Below, piece by piece: positions 9,338 to 18,118 of a DNA stretch of 64,000 nt. Each line of letters begins with the position of its first letter. The first letter of the stretch is position 1. The DNA lies in assembly GCA_016297405.1 (NCBI GenBank), contig JAEDGP010000001.1, positions 1 through 64,000 of the forward strand, given 5' to 3'. The notes under the pieces were generated by a model. The model saw only the letters and a program-made list of their open reading frames with translations, made no database searches and had not been told where the DNA came from. This DNA is from Treponema sp. Its GTDB lineage: Bacteria; Spirochaetota; Spirochaetia; Treponematales; Treponemataceae. A program made the translations under genes and the position numbers.

Positions 9338-10138
9338 ATGGAAAATACAGAAGTTAAGTCTGTAAATGACGAAAAAGAAGAAGATTTGCTTTGGGAAGAA
9401 TATCGCAAAACAAAATCTCCTAAATTGAGGGATAAATTTATCCGCCAATATATGCCTCTTGTAAAATACGTTGCAGGTAAAGTTGCCGTTGGAATGCCAA
9501 GTAATGTAGAATTTGATGATTTGGTTGGTTTTGGACAGTTTGGTCTGCTGGATGCAATTAATAAATATGATCCTTCAAAAAATGTTAAGTTCAAGACGTA
9601 TGCAGTAACAAGAATTCGTGGTGCAATTTTTGATGAACTTCGCAGCATGGACTGGGTTCCTCGTTCTGTCCGGCAAAAGTCCCGTGAAATAGAAGATACA
9701 ATTGTTGCTCTTGAAGCAAAGTTGGGTCGTTCAGCAAGTGATACAGAAATTGCCGGTGAACTTAAAATTTCTGAAGATGAATATCATAAAACAATCATGA
9801 AGATTTCTGGTACCAGTATTCTTTCTTTGAATGAAGTCTGGTATTCAGGTGACGATAATGACAGTGCCTCGCTGGGAGATACTATTGAATCTCCTTCAGC
9901 AATGAACCCTGATATCATGGCTGAAAGGGAAGAAGTTCGTAAAGTCATCATTGAAGCCATCAACGAATTGCCAGAAAAAGAAAAGAAAGTGATCATTCTT
10001 TATTACCATGAAGATTTGACCTTCAAGGAAATTGGAGAAGTTCTGGAAGTAAGTGAATCACGCATTTCGCAGTTGCATACTAAAGCTAATATGCGCTTGC
10101 GTGCAAAGCTTACAAACATTCGAAGAGGTATCATGTAG
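9338..10138 (+). CDS. fliA: Flagellar sigma factor FliA (sigma-28, WhiG family)
   Basis: This sigma factor directs RNA polymerase to late flagellar promoters, for example those of filament genes. The 266-residue protein shows region 2 (EFDDLVGFGQFGLLDAINKYD, then KFKTYAVTRIRGAIFDELR), the region 3 stretch WVPRSVRQKSREIE typical of sigma-28, and region 4 with ELPEKEKKVIILYYHEDLTFKEIG and a helix-turn-helix ending SESRISQLH. The start has an AGGAAAGGGG site. It is in the same operon as the export genes, and fapA follows after three bases. An anti-sigma FlgM is not visible in this window. Confidence 0.96.
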   Translation: MENTEVKSVNDEKEEDLLWEEYRKTKSPKLRDKFIRQYMPLVKYVAGKVAVGMPSNVEFDDLVGFGQFGLLDAINKYDPSKNVKFKTYAVTRIRGAIFDELRSMDWVPRSVRQKSREIEDTIVALEAKLGRSASDTEIAGELKISEDEYHKTIMKISGTSILSLNEVWYSGDDNDSASLGDTIESPSAMNPDIMAEREEVRKVIIEAINELPEKEKKVIILYYHEDLTFKEIGEVLEVSESRISQLHTKANMRLRAKLTNIRRGIM

Positions 10139-10141
10139 GCA

Positions 10142-12112
10142 ATGGTTTCCCTTGATAAAATTCGAGAAGAAATGAAGAAAAGACTCGAGCTGGATAATCA
10201 GCTCTTTGCGGTAGATGTCCATGCGGATACCGTTGAAGAGGCTTTGGCCGATGCGTCGGTTCAGCTTGATACAAAGCTTTCGTGTCTTCAGTATGAGGTT
10301 ATTGAAAAGGGAAGTAATGGTTTTCTTGGAATAGGCAAAAAGCCATGGAAACTTAAAATCTATCAGAATGCTGAATCCATAAAAAAGAAGAAACTTGAAA
10401 CTGGAGGGCTTTCTTTTGATGAAGAATTTGGAACACAAGCTGCAGAAAAAGTAGTTCGTGATGGGCTTTTTTATGTGCGGCGTTTTGGTTCTTCAATATA
10501 TCTGAAAGTTTTGCTTCCACAAGGTGGTGGAAGAGAAATTGATGAAAAGGAAGTCTTTGATAATATCGAAAGGGCGGATACTGAGAATTTCGATAAAAAG
10601 CTTGTCAATAAATTCCTTTCTTCCGGTACAGACGGGCAGTATGAAAAAGTAGGAACCTATAAGCATATAAATAGTGCTGATGCGATTATATCGGTTGATA
10701 TATCAAAAGACGAACTTCATGGATTCATAATTGTTGATGCACCTGCGATGAGTGGTTCTGATGTTTCCCGTGATCAGATCATAAAGGCAATGAAAGCACA
10801 AGGTGTTTCGATTGGAATTAGCGAAGAAAAAATTTCTGAATTCGTTGATAATCCTGTTTATTCAGCTCCTTTTGAGGTTGCTACTGCTATTATGCCAGAA
10901 GATGGTCACGATTCCTACGTGTCCTATAATTTTGAAACCGACATAACAAAGCTTAAAGCCAGAGAATCTGATGGCGGTAATGTAGACTTCAAGGAGCTGA
11001 ACCGCATTCAAAATGTTGTGGCAGGGCAGGTTTTGGCTACCAAGGTTGTTGCTACTCGCGGAAGGGGTGGCAAAACTCTTTATGGACACTATCTTGAGGC
11101 TAAAAACGGCAAAGATTTGCCTATCCAACTTGGACAAAACGTTGAATTTGATAAGGATGGCGTAACAATCAAAGCTAAAGAAGATGGACAGGTTCTTCTG
11201 GTTAATGGTAAAATTACAGTTGAGCCTATTCTTTACCTTGATGCTGTTAATATCAAATCTGGAAATGTAAACTTTCTTGGTGCGGTCATCATCAAAGGCA
11301 ATGTAGAGGATGGCTTTGATGTTAAAGCTTCTGGCAGTATTGATATTGGTGGTACTGTCGGAAAATGTCATATTGAAAGTGATCAAGACATCATAATTCA
11401 TCAAGGTGTTTTTGGAAAAAATGAAGGTTCTTTGAAGTGTGGAAAATCTCTTTGGGTAAAGTTTGTTCAGGAAATGTCTATTGAAGCCGAAGAGAATGTT
11501 GTTGCAACTGACAGCTTGATGAATTGCGACATTACGGCAATGAAGAATATTGTCGTGTATGGAAAAAAAGCTCAGATTACTGGTGGAAATCTTTTCGCTA
11601 CCGAAGAGATTTGTGCAAAAACTGTAGGTTCTCCAGGTGGTGGTACTGCAACCATCCTTACTGTAGGAATTGATCCTCGTGCAAAGAAAAAGCTTGATGA
11701 TCTTCTTTCAAAGCAGGCAGCTTTGGCAAAGGAGCTTGAAAATCTGGATCTTGATATTCAGACTCTTGAAAACCAAAAAAGTATACGAAAATCTTTGCCT
11801 AAAGAAAAAGAAGAGAATCTAAAAAAACTTGTTGCCAGAAAGATGGAAATTGTTGGCGATAATAAAGATATAAATGCAGAAATTGATGTTCTGCAGTCTC
11901 ATCTTAGGGAACTGAAAGCCGTAGGTAAAGTGAAGGTTGAAGGAACCGTATATCCTGGAACTAAGGTTTATGTTCGAGATGTTCTTGATGAGGTTCATAC
12001 TGAAGTTACTTCCTGTACGTTTTACTACGAAAATGCATTTGCAAAAAGAGGAAAGTATGAACCTCCTGCTTTGGATGTAAGCAAGGGGCCAGATGGCTAT
12101 TCAACCAATTGA
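10142..12112 (+). CDS. fapA: Jag_N-FapA (DUF342) fusion protein
   Basis: FapA/DUF342 proteins form a long right-handed beta-helix; in Vibrio and other bacteria they affect flagellation and cell polarity, and the biochemical role is unclear. Residues 1-77 look like a Jag/KhpB N-terminal domain (HADTVEEALADA and GFLGIGKKPWKLKI are diagnostic). The FapA part follows from about residue 100. It has a repeat-rich beta-helix between about 280 and 510 (TVEPILYLDAVNIKSGNVNF, GAVIIKGNVEDGF, GSIDIGGTVG), a coiled coil around 520-600 and a short beta-rich end. Only fliA and two small genes flank it. The family call is firm; the function is inferred from neighbours. Confidence 0.9.
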   Translation: MVSLDKIREEMKKRLELDNQLFAVDVHADTVEEALADASVQLDTKLSCLQYEVIEKGSNGFLGIGKKPWKLKIYQNAESIKKKKLETGGLSFDEEFGTQAAEKVVRDGLFYVRRFGSSIYLKVLLPQGGGREIDEKEVFDNIERADTENFDKKLVNKFLSSGTDGQYEKVGTYKHINSADAIISVDISKDELHGFIIVDAPAMSGSDVSRDQIIKAMKAQGVSIGISEEKISEFVDNPVYSAPFEVATAIMPEDGHDSYVSYNFETDITKLKARESDGGNVDFKELNRIQNVVAGQVLATKVVATRGRGGKTLYGHYLEAKNGKDLPIQLGQNVEFDKDGVTIKAKEDGQVLLVNGKITVEPILYLDAVNIKSGNVNFLGAVIIKGNVEDGFDVKASGSIDIGGTVGKCHIESDQDIIIHQGVFGKNEGSLKCGKSLWVKFVQEMSIEAEENVVATDSLMNCDITAMKNIVVYGKKAQITGGNLFATEEICAKTVGSPGGGTATILTVGIDPRAKKKLDDLLSKQAALAKELENLDLDIQTLENQKSIRKSLPKEKEENLKKLVARKMEIVGDNKDINAEIDVLQSHLRELKAVGKVKVEGTVYPGTKVYVRDVLDEVHTEVTSCTFYYENAFAKRGKYEPPALDVSKGPDGYSTN

Positions 12113-12425
12113 TCTTCAGACGATGTATTCTCAGATGGGTAATGTGGCAAAGCAGGCAGCTCATGCCCAGCAGGGAGTTCAACTTTCCCAATCCATGAAT
12201 CAGGTCGAGGTAATTAAACAAAATGCAGAAAATGCCTCGAAGGTTCAAAAAACCAATAATGGTTCCAAGTCTGGTGCTGTTGATGAGGATGGACGAAATA
12301 AAAGCGATCCACAGCAAAACGACAGAGATGATGAAAAGCGTAGGAAAGAAGATTCTCATGAAATCTCAAAATCATATGGATTAAGCGAATCTTATCTGGG
12401 CGTACATATTGATATTTCGAGGTAG
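12093..12425 (+). CDS. Small hydrophilic hypothetical protein downstream of fapA
   Basis: The 110-residue product is Gln-, Asn- and Lys-rich without membrane segments. The first 45 residues (IDLQTMYSQMGNVAKQAAHAQQGVQLSQ) probably form a helix. The C-terminal half is charged and probably disordered, and ends with a short SYLGVHIDISR tail. The ATG overlaps the last 20 bases of fapA and has an AAGGGG ribosome-binding site, which supports translation. I do not recognise the family; the tight overlap with fapA suggests a linked function. Confidence 0.7.
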   Translation: MAIQPIDLQTMYSQMGNVAKQAAHAQQGVQLSQSMNQVEVIKQNAENASKVQKTNNGSKSGAVDEDGRNKSDPQQNDRDDEKRRKEDSHEISKSYGLSESYLGVHIDISR

Positions 12426-12427
12426 TT

Positions 12428-13126
12428 ATGGTTCTTTTTGTTTTTCTTGTATGCCTTTTAAATGTTGGCCTTTGGATAGTTTTCCTTACCAAATTCAAAA
12501 ATCTTTTTTCTGTAAAAAACGTACTAAAAGATGGTCGAGAAGAGCTTAATCGCATGATTATCGATCTGAATAACAATGCTGACAGAGATATTACTCTTGT
12601 GAATGACAGGATAAAAAAACTTCGAATGTTGATTGCGGAAGCTGACAAGCAGATAAAACTGATGGAATCTATAGAAGCAAAGAACGCAGCTTTGGTTCAG
12701 TTTAAGAATGACGTGGCAACAGCAACTAAGAAAACATCAATGGCTGCATCTAAAGTTGTGGATTCCTATAACAGAACAAAAGGAAGTTCAATAAAGCCAG
12801 AAACTCAAGTGAAAGTAACACCTTACGGATTGAGTGAAGCTGATATTGAAGGGCAGACGACTTTGTTTGACTTGTCGGATGACGATTCCAAGCCTGCAAA
12901 GACGAAGATAAATGTTAATTCTGATGGCAGCTCCTATGCCCAGATTCCTGTGGTTACCCCAAAAGTTTATGTACCAGAAACTCCAGTACCGTTGAGAGAA
13001 GGTGACATGAAGTCAAAAATTGTTACAATGTTTGATGCCGGGCTTTCTGCTGATGATATTGCAACAAGACTATCTTGTTCAACTACTGAAGTCCAGTTTG
13101 TTCTGGCTTTGGAAAATAGAGTTTAA
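12428..13126 (+). CDS. Membrane-anchored coiled-coil protein with C-terminal helix-turn-helix-like segment
   Basis: The 232-residue protein begins with a membrane helix (residues 1-20) followed by a coiled coil (about 28-95, RDITLVNDRIKKLRMLIAEADKQI). A low-complexity linker leads to a C-terminal segment, KSKIVTMFDAGLSADDIATRLSCSTTEVQFVLALENRV in outline (residues about 195-232). That end resembles the helix-turn-helix of DUF6115-type proteins found near flagellar genes in Gram-positive bacteria. The ATG follows a GAGGTAG site two bases after the previous gene. It is the last gene before the V-ATPase promoter. The function is unknown. Confidence 0.75.
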   Translation: MVLFVFLVCLLNVGLWIVFLTKFKNLFSVKNVLKDGREELNRMIIDLNNNADRDITLVNDRIKKLRMLIAEADKQIKLMESIEAKNAALVQFKNDVATATKKTSMAASKVVDSYNRTKGSSIKPETQVKVTPYGLSEADIEGQTTLFDLSDDDSKPAKTKINVNSDGSSYAQIPVVTPKVYVPETPVPLREGDMKSKIVTMFDAGLSADDIATRLSCSTTEVQFVLALENRV

Positions 13127-13164
13127 AATAGTTTAATTTTTGACTAATTTTGCCCCTTTTTGTA

Positions 13165-13192
13165 TTGAATTTTTCTTTTTTTGTAGTATTAT
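13165..13192 (+). promoter_or_regulatory. Sigma70-type promoter of the V-ATPase operon
   Basis: The hexamers TTGAAT (13165-13170) and TATTAT (13187-13192) are 16 bases apart in a T-rich, gene-free stretch. Transcription would start near 13199, leaving about 40 bases of leader with a GTGGGG ribosome-binding site before the atpE ATG at 13241. No convincing terminator hairpin is seen between the flagellar operon and this site, so some read-through from upstream is possible. Confidence 0.6.
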
Positions 13193-13240
13193 TTACTTAT
13201 ATCAAAATTTTTTATTTTGAAAAACTTAAGTGGGGTTTAA

Positions 13241-13861
13241 ATGGACATCCAATTACAAGAGTTAATCGACAAAATTAAAAAAGACGGTGTTGCTTCTGCT
13301 GAACAGCAGTCAAGCGAAATCGTGGCCGAAGCTGAAAAAAAAGCAGCTTCTATTATTGCTGAAGCTCAGCAGAAATCTGATGACATGATGAAAAATGCCA
13401 AAGCTGAAATTGCACGTCTTGAAAAGGCAAGCGAAGACGCACTTACTCAGGCAAGTCGTAATATGCTTCTGTCTTTTAAAGATGCTCTGATTTCAGAACT
13501 TGATGCCCTTGTTAAGTCTGAATGTGCTGCAAGTTATTCAAACAAAATCCTTGAAAAATTGATTCCGGAAACTGTAAAGAATTGGGCTAAAAATACAGAT
13601 GCTGCTGATCTTTCAGTTCTTCTTTCGGAAAAAGATCTTAAGGAGCTTGAGTCAACTTTGAAAGCAGGACTTAAGGAAGAAATTTCAAAAGGTCTTGAAA
13701 TAAAGACTGACAAAACATTGGCAAATGGCTTCAGAATTGGAATCAACAATGGTGAAGCATATTATGATTATTCTGCTGAATCAGTAGCTGACTTGTTTGC
13801 TGCATACCTTAATCCTCGTGTTGCTGCAATCATGAAAAATTCAGCTAAAGGATCGAATTAG
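13241..13861 (+). CDS. atpE: V-type ATPase subunit E (peripheral stalk)
   Basis: Subunit E is half of the peripheral stator that holds the catalytic A/B head still while the rotor turns. The 206-residue product starts with a long charged helix (EQQSSEIVAEAEKKAASIIAEAQQKSDDMMKNAKAEI) typical of E/H stalk subunits, followed by a globular C-terminal domain with GFRIGINNGEAYYDYSAESVADLF. It opens the operon after the promoter at 13165. Its stop codon overlaps the GTG of the next gene by one base. The match to the vatE family is clear in layout, though the N-terminal coil is generic. Confidence 0.9.
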   Translation: MDIQLQELIDKIKKDGVASAEQQSSEIVAEAEKKAASIIAEAQQKSDDMMKNAKAEIARLEKASEDALTQASRNMLLSFKDALISELDALVKSECAASYSNKILEKLIPETVKNWAKNTDAADLSVLLSEKDLKELESTLKAGLKEEISKGLEIKTDKTLANGFRIGINNGEAYYDYSAESVADLFAAYLNPRVAAIMKNSAKGSN

Positions 13862-14406
13862 TGAAAGAACAATATTATCTTGTATCTCAGTTACCAGATA
13901 TCTCAGCTGCATCTGAAAAAGCTAATTTACCTATAACTGAAAAGTATTACAGAGATTTATGTTCGCGTTTTCTAGAAAGGGAAGATTTAGCTGTGTTGGA
14001 AAGGCTTTCTTTGGAACCTCCAAAGGATGTTGTTTCAACCGGTTCTGACTTCCTTGACAAATGGTATGATAACGAAAGAAGTCTTCGTTATGCATTGGTT
14101 CAGGTTCGTGCGCAGAAAATGAAGAAGGATCCTGGAAATATTCCGGTTTCCATCACTGCAGATATAGTTCAGGCTGCTCGTACAGCTGTTGGAATGAATA
14201 GTCCGCTTTCTGCCGAACAGTATCTTTACGAATACCGTTTGAGTGTGTTGAACAACCTTTCGCCAATGAATGGTTTTTCTGTTGATGCCGTATTTGCTTA
14301 CGGAATCAAGTTGATGCTTCTTGAACGAATGAAAAAATTCAACAAAGAAAAGGGAACTGAATCCTATCACAAAATATACGACGCTATACTTGGAGAAACG
14401 ATATGA
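13861..14406 (+). CDS. DUF2764-type V-ATPase-associated protein (possible subunit C equivalent)
   Basis: A small protein of this kind sits between atpE and atpA in spirochaete and chlamydial V-ATPase operons and is usually annotated as hypothetical or DUF2764. It starts KEQYYLVSQLPDIS and is mostly alpha-helical over 181 residues, with no membrane segment. The start codon is GTG overlapping the atpE stop, and its own stop overlaps atpA by four bases, so translation is coupled on both sides. No gene for the usual subunit C (socket for the central stalk) is present. I infer that this protein may do that job; the sequence does not prove it. Confidence 0.75.
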   Translation: MKEQYYLVSQLPDISAASEKANLPITEKYYRDLCSRFLEREDLAVLERLSLEPPKDVVSTGSDFLDKWYDNERSLRYALVQVRAQKMKKDPGNIPVSITADIVQAARTAVGMNSPLSAEQYLYEYRLSVLNNLSPMNGFSVDAVFAYGIKLMLLERMKKFNKEKGTESYHKIYDAILGETI

Positions 14407-16172
14407 CGGAAACAAAAGGAAAAGTAGTCGGCATTAATGGAAATATGGTTTCTGTCGAGTTTGACGGAAACGTTTCCATGAACGAAGTTGCTTTCGTAAA
14501 TGTCGAAGGCAAAAAACTGAAGGGTGAAATCATCCGTATTCGCGGAAATGTAGCCCAGATGCAGATTTACGAAATGACACAGGGAATTAAAGCAGGGGAT
14601 GTAGTTGAATTTACTGGTAACATGCTTTGTGCTCTGTTGGGACCTGGTCTTCTAGGACAGGTTTATGATGGTTTGCAGAATCCTTTACCATTGGTAGCAG
14701 AACAGGCAGGATTCTTCCTTGAACGTGGTGTATACGTTGATCCACTTTCTAATCAGAAAAAATGGGATTGGACTCCATCTGTAAATGTTGGAGATACACT
14801 TCTTCGTGGTGATTCTATCGGTTTTGTACCTGAAGGACCATTCTCTCATAAGATTCTAGTTCCTTTTGGAATGCTTGGATCTTACAAGGTAAAAGAAGTT
14901 ACACCAGCTGGCTCATACACAATTAATGATACAATGGCTGTAGTAACTGATGAAAAGGGCAAGGAATTCAAACTTACAATGTGTTTTGAATGGCCTGTAA
15001 AACGTGCAGTTGACTGTTATGCAGAACGTCTTGCTCCTACAGAAACAATGGTAACAAAGACACGTTTGATTGATACATTTTTCCCTGTAGCTAAAGGCGG
15101 AACATATTGTATTCCAGGACCATTCGGTGCAGGAAAGACAGTTATTCAGCATACAACATCAAAATATGCAGATGTTGATATTGTAATCATCGCTGCATGT
15201 GGTGAACGTGCCGGTGAAGTTGTAGAAACAATCAAGGAATTCCCAGAATTGAAAGATCCTAGAACTGGCAAGTCTTTGATGGAAAGAACAATCATCATTT
15301 GTAATACATCTTCAATGCCTGTTGCTTCTCGTGAAGCTTCTGTTTATACATCAGTAACATTGGCTGAATATTTTCGACAGATGGGCCTTCATGTTCTTCT
15401 TCTTGCTGATTCAACATCTCGTTGGGCTCAGGCTTTGCGTGAAATGTCTGGTCGTTTGGAGGAAATTCCAGGAGAAGAAGCTTTTCCAGCTTATCTTGAA
15501 TCTTATATTGCTGCATTCTATGAACGAGCTGGATTTGTACGTCTTCGTGATGGAAAATTTGGTTCTGTTACTATTGGTGGAACAGTTTCACCAGCAGGTG
15601 GTAACTTTGAAGAACCTGTAACCCAGGCAACACTTAAAGTAGTTGGTGCCTTCCATGGTCTTACACGTGAACGTTCTGATGCTCGTAAATTTCCTTCAAT
15701 TGATCCTATTGCTTCCTGGTCAAAATATCAGGGCGTAATCGTAGATCCTAAGGTTCAATTTGCACGTACTGTTTATAAGCGTGGTGTTGAAGTAAACCAG
15801 ATGATGAAAGTCGTTGGTGAAGAAGGTACTTCTACTGAAGATTTTATTTTCTATATGAAGAGTGAATTCCTTGATTATGTATATTTCCAACAGAATTCAT
15901 TTGATGAAGTGGATGCCGCTGTATCTGTTGAACGACAAAATTATACTTTCAACAAGGTATTGACTGTTCTTGGTTCCGATTTTAATCTTTCGGATAAGGA
16001 CGAAGCTCGTACATTCTTTAACCAGATGCGTCAGAAATTCCTTGACTGGAACTATATTGCCTGGGATACAAGTGATTTCAAGTCAAAGGAAAAAGAAATT
16101 GATGAACTTTATTCTTCTAAAAATGGAAGTCTTCAGGAAGAGGCTGCAAAGCTCCTCAAGGATGGTGAATAA
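14403..16172 (+). CDS. atpA: V-type ATPase catalytic subunit A
   Basis: Subunit A binds and hydrolyses (or synthesises) ATP in the A3B3 head. The 589-residue protein has the N-terminal beta-barrel, the long non-homologous insertion typical of V/A-type A subunits, Walker [10 protein letters not shown] from residue 239, and the GER motif ACGERAGEV. Walker B is [18 protein letters not shown], followed by [19 protein letters not shown]. All are intact. The gene overlaps the upstream small gene by four bases and the atpB start by one base (TAATG). Confidence 0.98.
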   Translation: MTETKGKVVGINGNMVSVEFDGNVSMNEVAFVNVEGKKLKGEIIRIRGNVAQMQIYEMTQGIKAGDVVEFTGNMLCALLGPGLLGQVYDGLQNPLPLVAEQAGFFLERGVYVDPLSNQKKWDWTPSVNVGDTLLRGDSIGFVPEGPFSHKILVPFGMLGSYKVKEVTPAGSYTINDTMAVVTDEKGKEFKLTMCFEWPVKRAVDCYAERLAPTETMVTKTRLIDTFFPVAKGGTYCIPGPFGAGKTVIQHTTSKYADVDIVIIAACGERAGEVVETIKEFPELKDPRTGKSLMERTIIICNTSSMPVASREASVYTSVTLAEYFRQMGLHVLLLADSTSRWAQALREMSGRLEEIPGEEAFPAYLESYIAAFYERAGFVRLRDGKFGSVTIGGTVSPAGGNFEEPVTQATLKVVGAFHGLTRERSDARKFPSIDPIASWSKYQGVIVDPKVQFARTVYKRGVEVNQMMKVVGEEGTSTEDFIFYMKSEFLDYVYFQQNSFDEVDAAVSVERQNYTFNKVLTVLGSDFNLSDKDEARTFFNQMRQKFLDWNYIAWDTSDFKSKEKEIDELYSSKNGSLQEEAAKLLKDGE

Positions 16173-17470
16173 TGAATAAAGTATATAGCAAAATTGAATC
16201 CATCGTTGGTAGCGTAATCACAGTAAAGGCAGATAACGTTGCTTACGGTGAGCTTGCAGAAATCGAAACTGTTTATGGAAAGTCCTTAGCTGAAGTAAAC
16301 AAAATTGACGGAAATATTGTTTCTTTGCAGGTTTTTGCAGGTGGTCGTGGTGTTTCAACTGGAGACCATATTCGCTTTTTGGGACATCGAATGGAAGTTT
16401 CATTTAGCGATGATCTTTTGGGTCGTATTTTCAATGGTTCTGCAGAACCGCGTGATAATGGTCCAGCTCTTGCTGATAATCTTGTAGCTATTGGTGGTCC
16501 ATCAGTAAATCCATCAAAACGTATTATGGCACGCCGAATGATTCGAACTGGTATTCCGATGATTGATATGTTCAATACATTGGTAGTTTCTCAGAAGCTT
16601 CCGATTTTCTCAATCTCTGGAGAGCCTTACAATCAGCTTTTGGCTCGCATTGCTATGCAGGCTGAAGTAGATGTAATCGTACTTGGTGGTATGGGTCTTA
16701 AGTATGACGATTACCTTTATTTCAAGAAAACTCTTGAAGAAGGTGGTTCCCTTTCTAAGACTGTTATGTTCATGCATACTGCTGCTGACCCAACTGTAGA
16801 ATGTCAGAAGATTCCAGATCTTTCTCTTGCTGTAGCAGAACAGTTTGCTTTGAAAGGCAAGGATGTACTTGTACTTCTTACAGACATGACAAACTATGCT
16901 GACTCTATGAAGGAAATTGCAATTACTCAGGAACAGGTTCCATCAAACCGTGGTTATCCTGGAGATTTGTATTCTCAGTTGGCTGCCCGCTATGAAAAAG
17001 CCGTTGACTTTGATAGTGCAGGATCTGTAACTGTTTTGGCTGTAACAACAATGCCTGGCGATGACGTTACTCATCCGGTTCCAGATAACACTGGGTATAT
17101 TACAGAAGGTCAGTACTATCTTAAAGGTGGTCGTATTGAGCCATTCGGTTCTCTTTCACGTCTTAAGCAGAATGTAAACAGCTCTACTCGTGATGACCAT
17201 CGAGCACTTATGGACGGTATGATTCGTCTTTACGCAAACTATAAAGATACCCTTGAAAAGAAGTCTATGGGTTTCAATATGAGTGCATGGGATGAAAAGC
17301 TTCTTTCATTCGGTAAGGAATTTGAATCGGAAATGATGGACCTTTCAAAGAACATTGCATTGGAAGATGCTTTGGATTTGGGATGGAAGATTTTGTCTGA
17401 CTGTTTTGATCCTTCTGAAACTGGTATTAAAACAGCGTTGGTTGAAAAATACTGGCCTAAAAAGGCATAG
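16172..17470 (+). CDS. atpB: V-type ATPase subunit B (non-catalytic)
   Basis: Subunit B alternates with A in the head and contributes to the nucleotide site without hydrolysing. The 432-residue protein has [13 protein letters not shown] where a catalytic subunit would have a P-loop, as expected. Other family features are [24 protein letters not shown] and [23 protein letters not shown] [22 protein letters not shown]. The ATG shares a base with the atpA stop. A 27-base gap with an AAAGGG site separates it from atpD. Confidence 0.98.
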   Translation: MNKVYSKIESIVGSVITVKADNVAYGELAEIETVYGKSLAEVNKIDGNIVSLQVFAGGRGVSTGDHIRFLGHRMEVSFSDDLLGRIFNGSAEPRDNGPALADNLVAIGGPSVNPSKRIMARRMIRTGIPMIDMFNTLVVSQKLPIFSISGEPYNQLLARIAMQAEVDVIVLGGMGLKYDDYLYFKKTLEEGGSLSKTVMFMHTAADPTVECQKIPDLSLAVAEQFALKGKDVLVLLTDMTNYADSMKEIAITQEQVPSNRGYPGDLYSQLAARYEKAVDFDSAGSVTVLAVTTMPGDDVTHPVPDNTGYITEGQYYLKGGRIEPFGSLSRLKQNVNSSTRDDHRALMDGMIRLYANYKDTLEKKSMGFNMSAWDEKLLSFGKEFESEMMDLSKNIALEDALDLGWKILSDCFDPSETGIKTALVEKYWPKKA

Positions 17471-17497
17471 TTTTAACTTTTACTAAAAGGGTACTGT

Positions 17498-18118
17498 ATG
17501 GCTAAAATAAAGCTGACAAAAAATGAGCTCAAAGTTCAGAAAGATGCGCTTAAAATGTATAAGCGTTATCTTCCGACGTTGACTCTTAAAAAACAGCAAC
17601 TCCAGACAGAGATTCGTACAATTGAATTGAAAGCCCGAGAAGTTAGAGCACAACGCGTAGCATTGGAAAAGGAATTCGATGAATGGATTTCCGTTTTCGG
17701 TGAAGCAGATGCGTTCAAGCCTGGTATGGTAACAGTAAAAAATATCAAAAAACGATATGGAAATATCGCAGGCGTTACCATTCCGGTTTATGATGGTGCA
17801 GATTTTTCTCGTGGTGATTATGATCTGTATGACACTCCTTTATGGATTGATATGGCTGCCGACAGAATGGAAAAAGCTTTATCTTTGGATTTGGAAGCAG
17901 AAGTCTTGGATGAACAAGTAAGGCTTTTGTCACAGGAATTAAGGACTACTACACAAAGAGTAAATCTTTTTGAAAAAGTTAAGATTCCCGAAACAAAGTC
18001 CAACATTAAAAAGATATCAGTTTATCTTGGTGATGAACAGGTTGCCAGTGTTGTTCGTAGTAAGATTTCTAAGAAGAAACTTCAGGCTGCTGCCGATGCT
18101 GAAAAGGAGGCTGAATAA
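17498..18118 (+). CDS. atpD: V-type ATPase subunit D (central rotor shaft)
   Basis: Subunit D is the coiled-coil shaft that turns inside the A3B3 head. The 206-residue protein begins MAKIKLTKNELKVQKDAL, the normal start of this family (K-x-T-K-x-E-L), with long helices at both ends and a short central domain. It is preceded by an AAAGGGTACT ribosome-binding site, and its stop overlaps atpI by one base. Partner subunit F of the rotor is not encoded in this operon, as in related spirochaete operons. Confidence 0.93.
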   Translation: MAKIKLTKNELKVQKDALKMYKRYLPTLTLKKQQLQTEIRTIELKAREVRAQRVALEKEFDEWISVFGEADAFKPGMVTVKNIKKRYGNIAGVTIPVYDGADFSRGDYDLYDTPLWIDMAADRMEKALSLDLEAEVLDEQVRLLSQELRTTTQRVNLFEKVKIPETKSNIKKISVYLGDEQVASVVRSKISKKKLQAAADAEKEAE

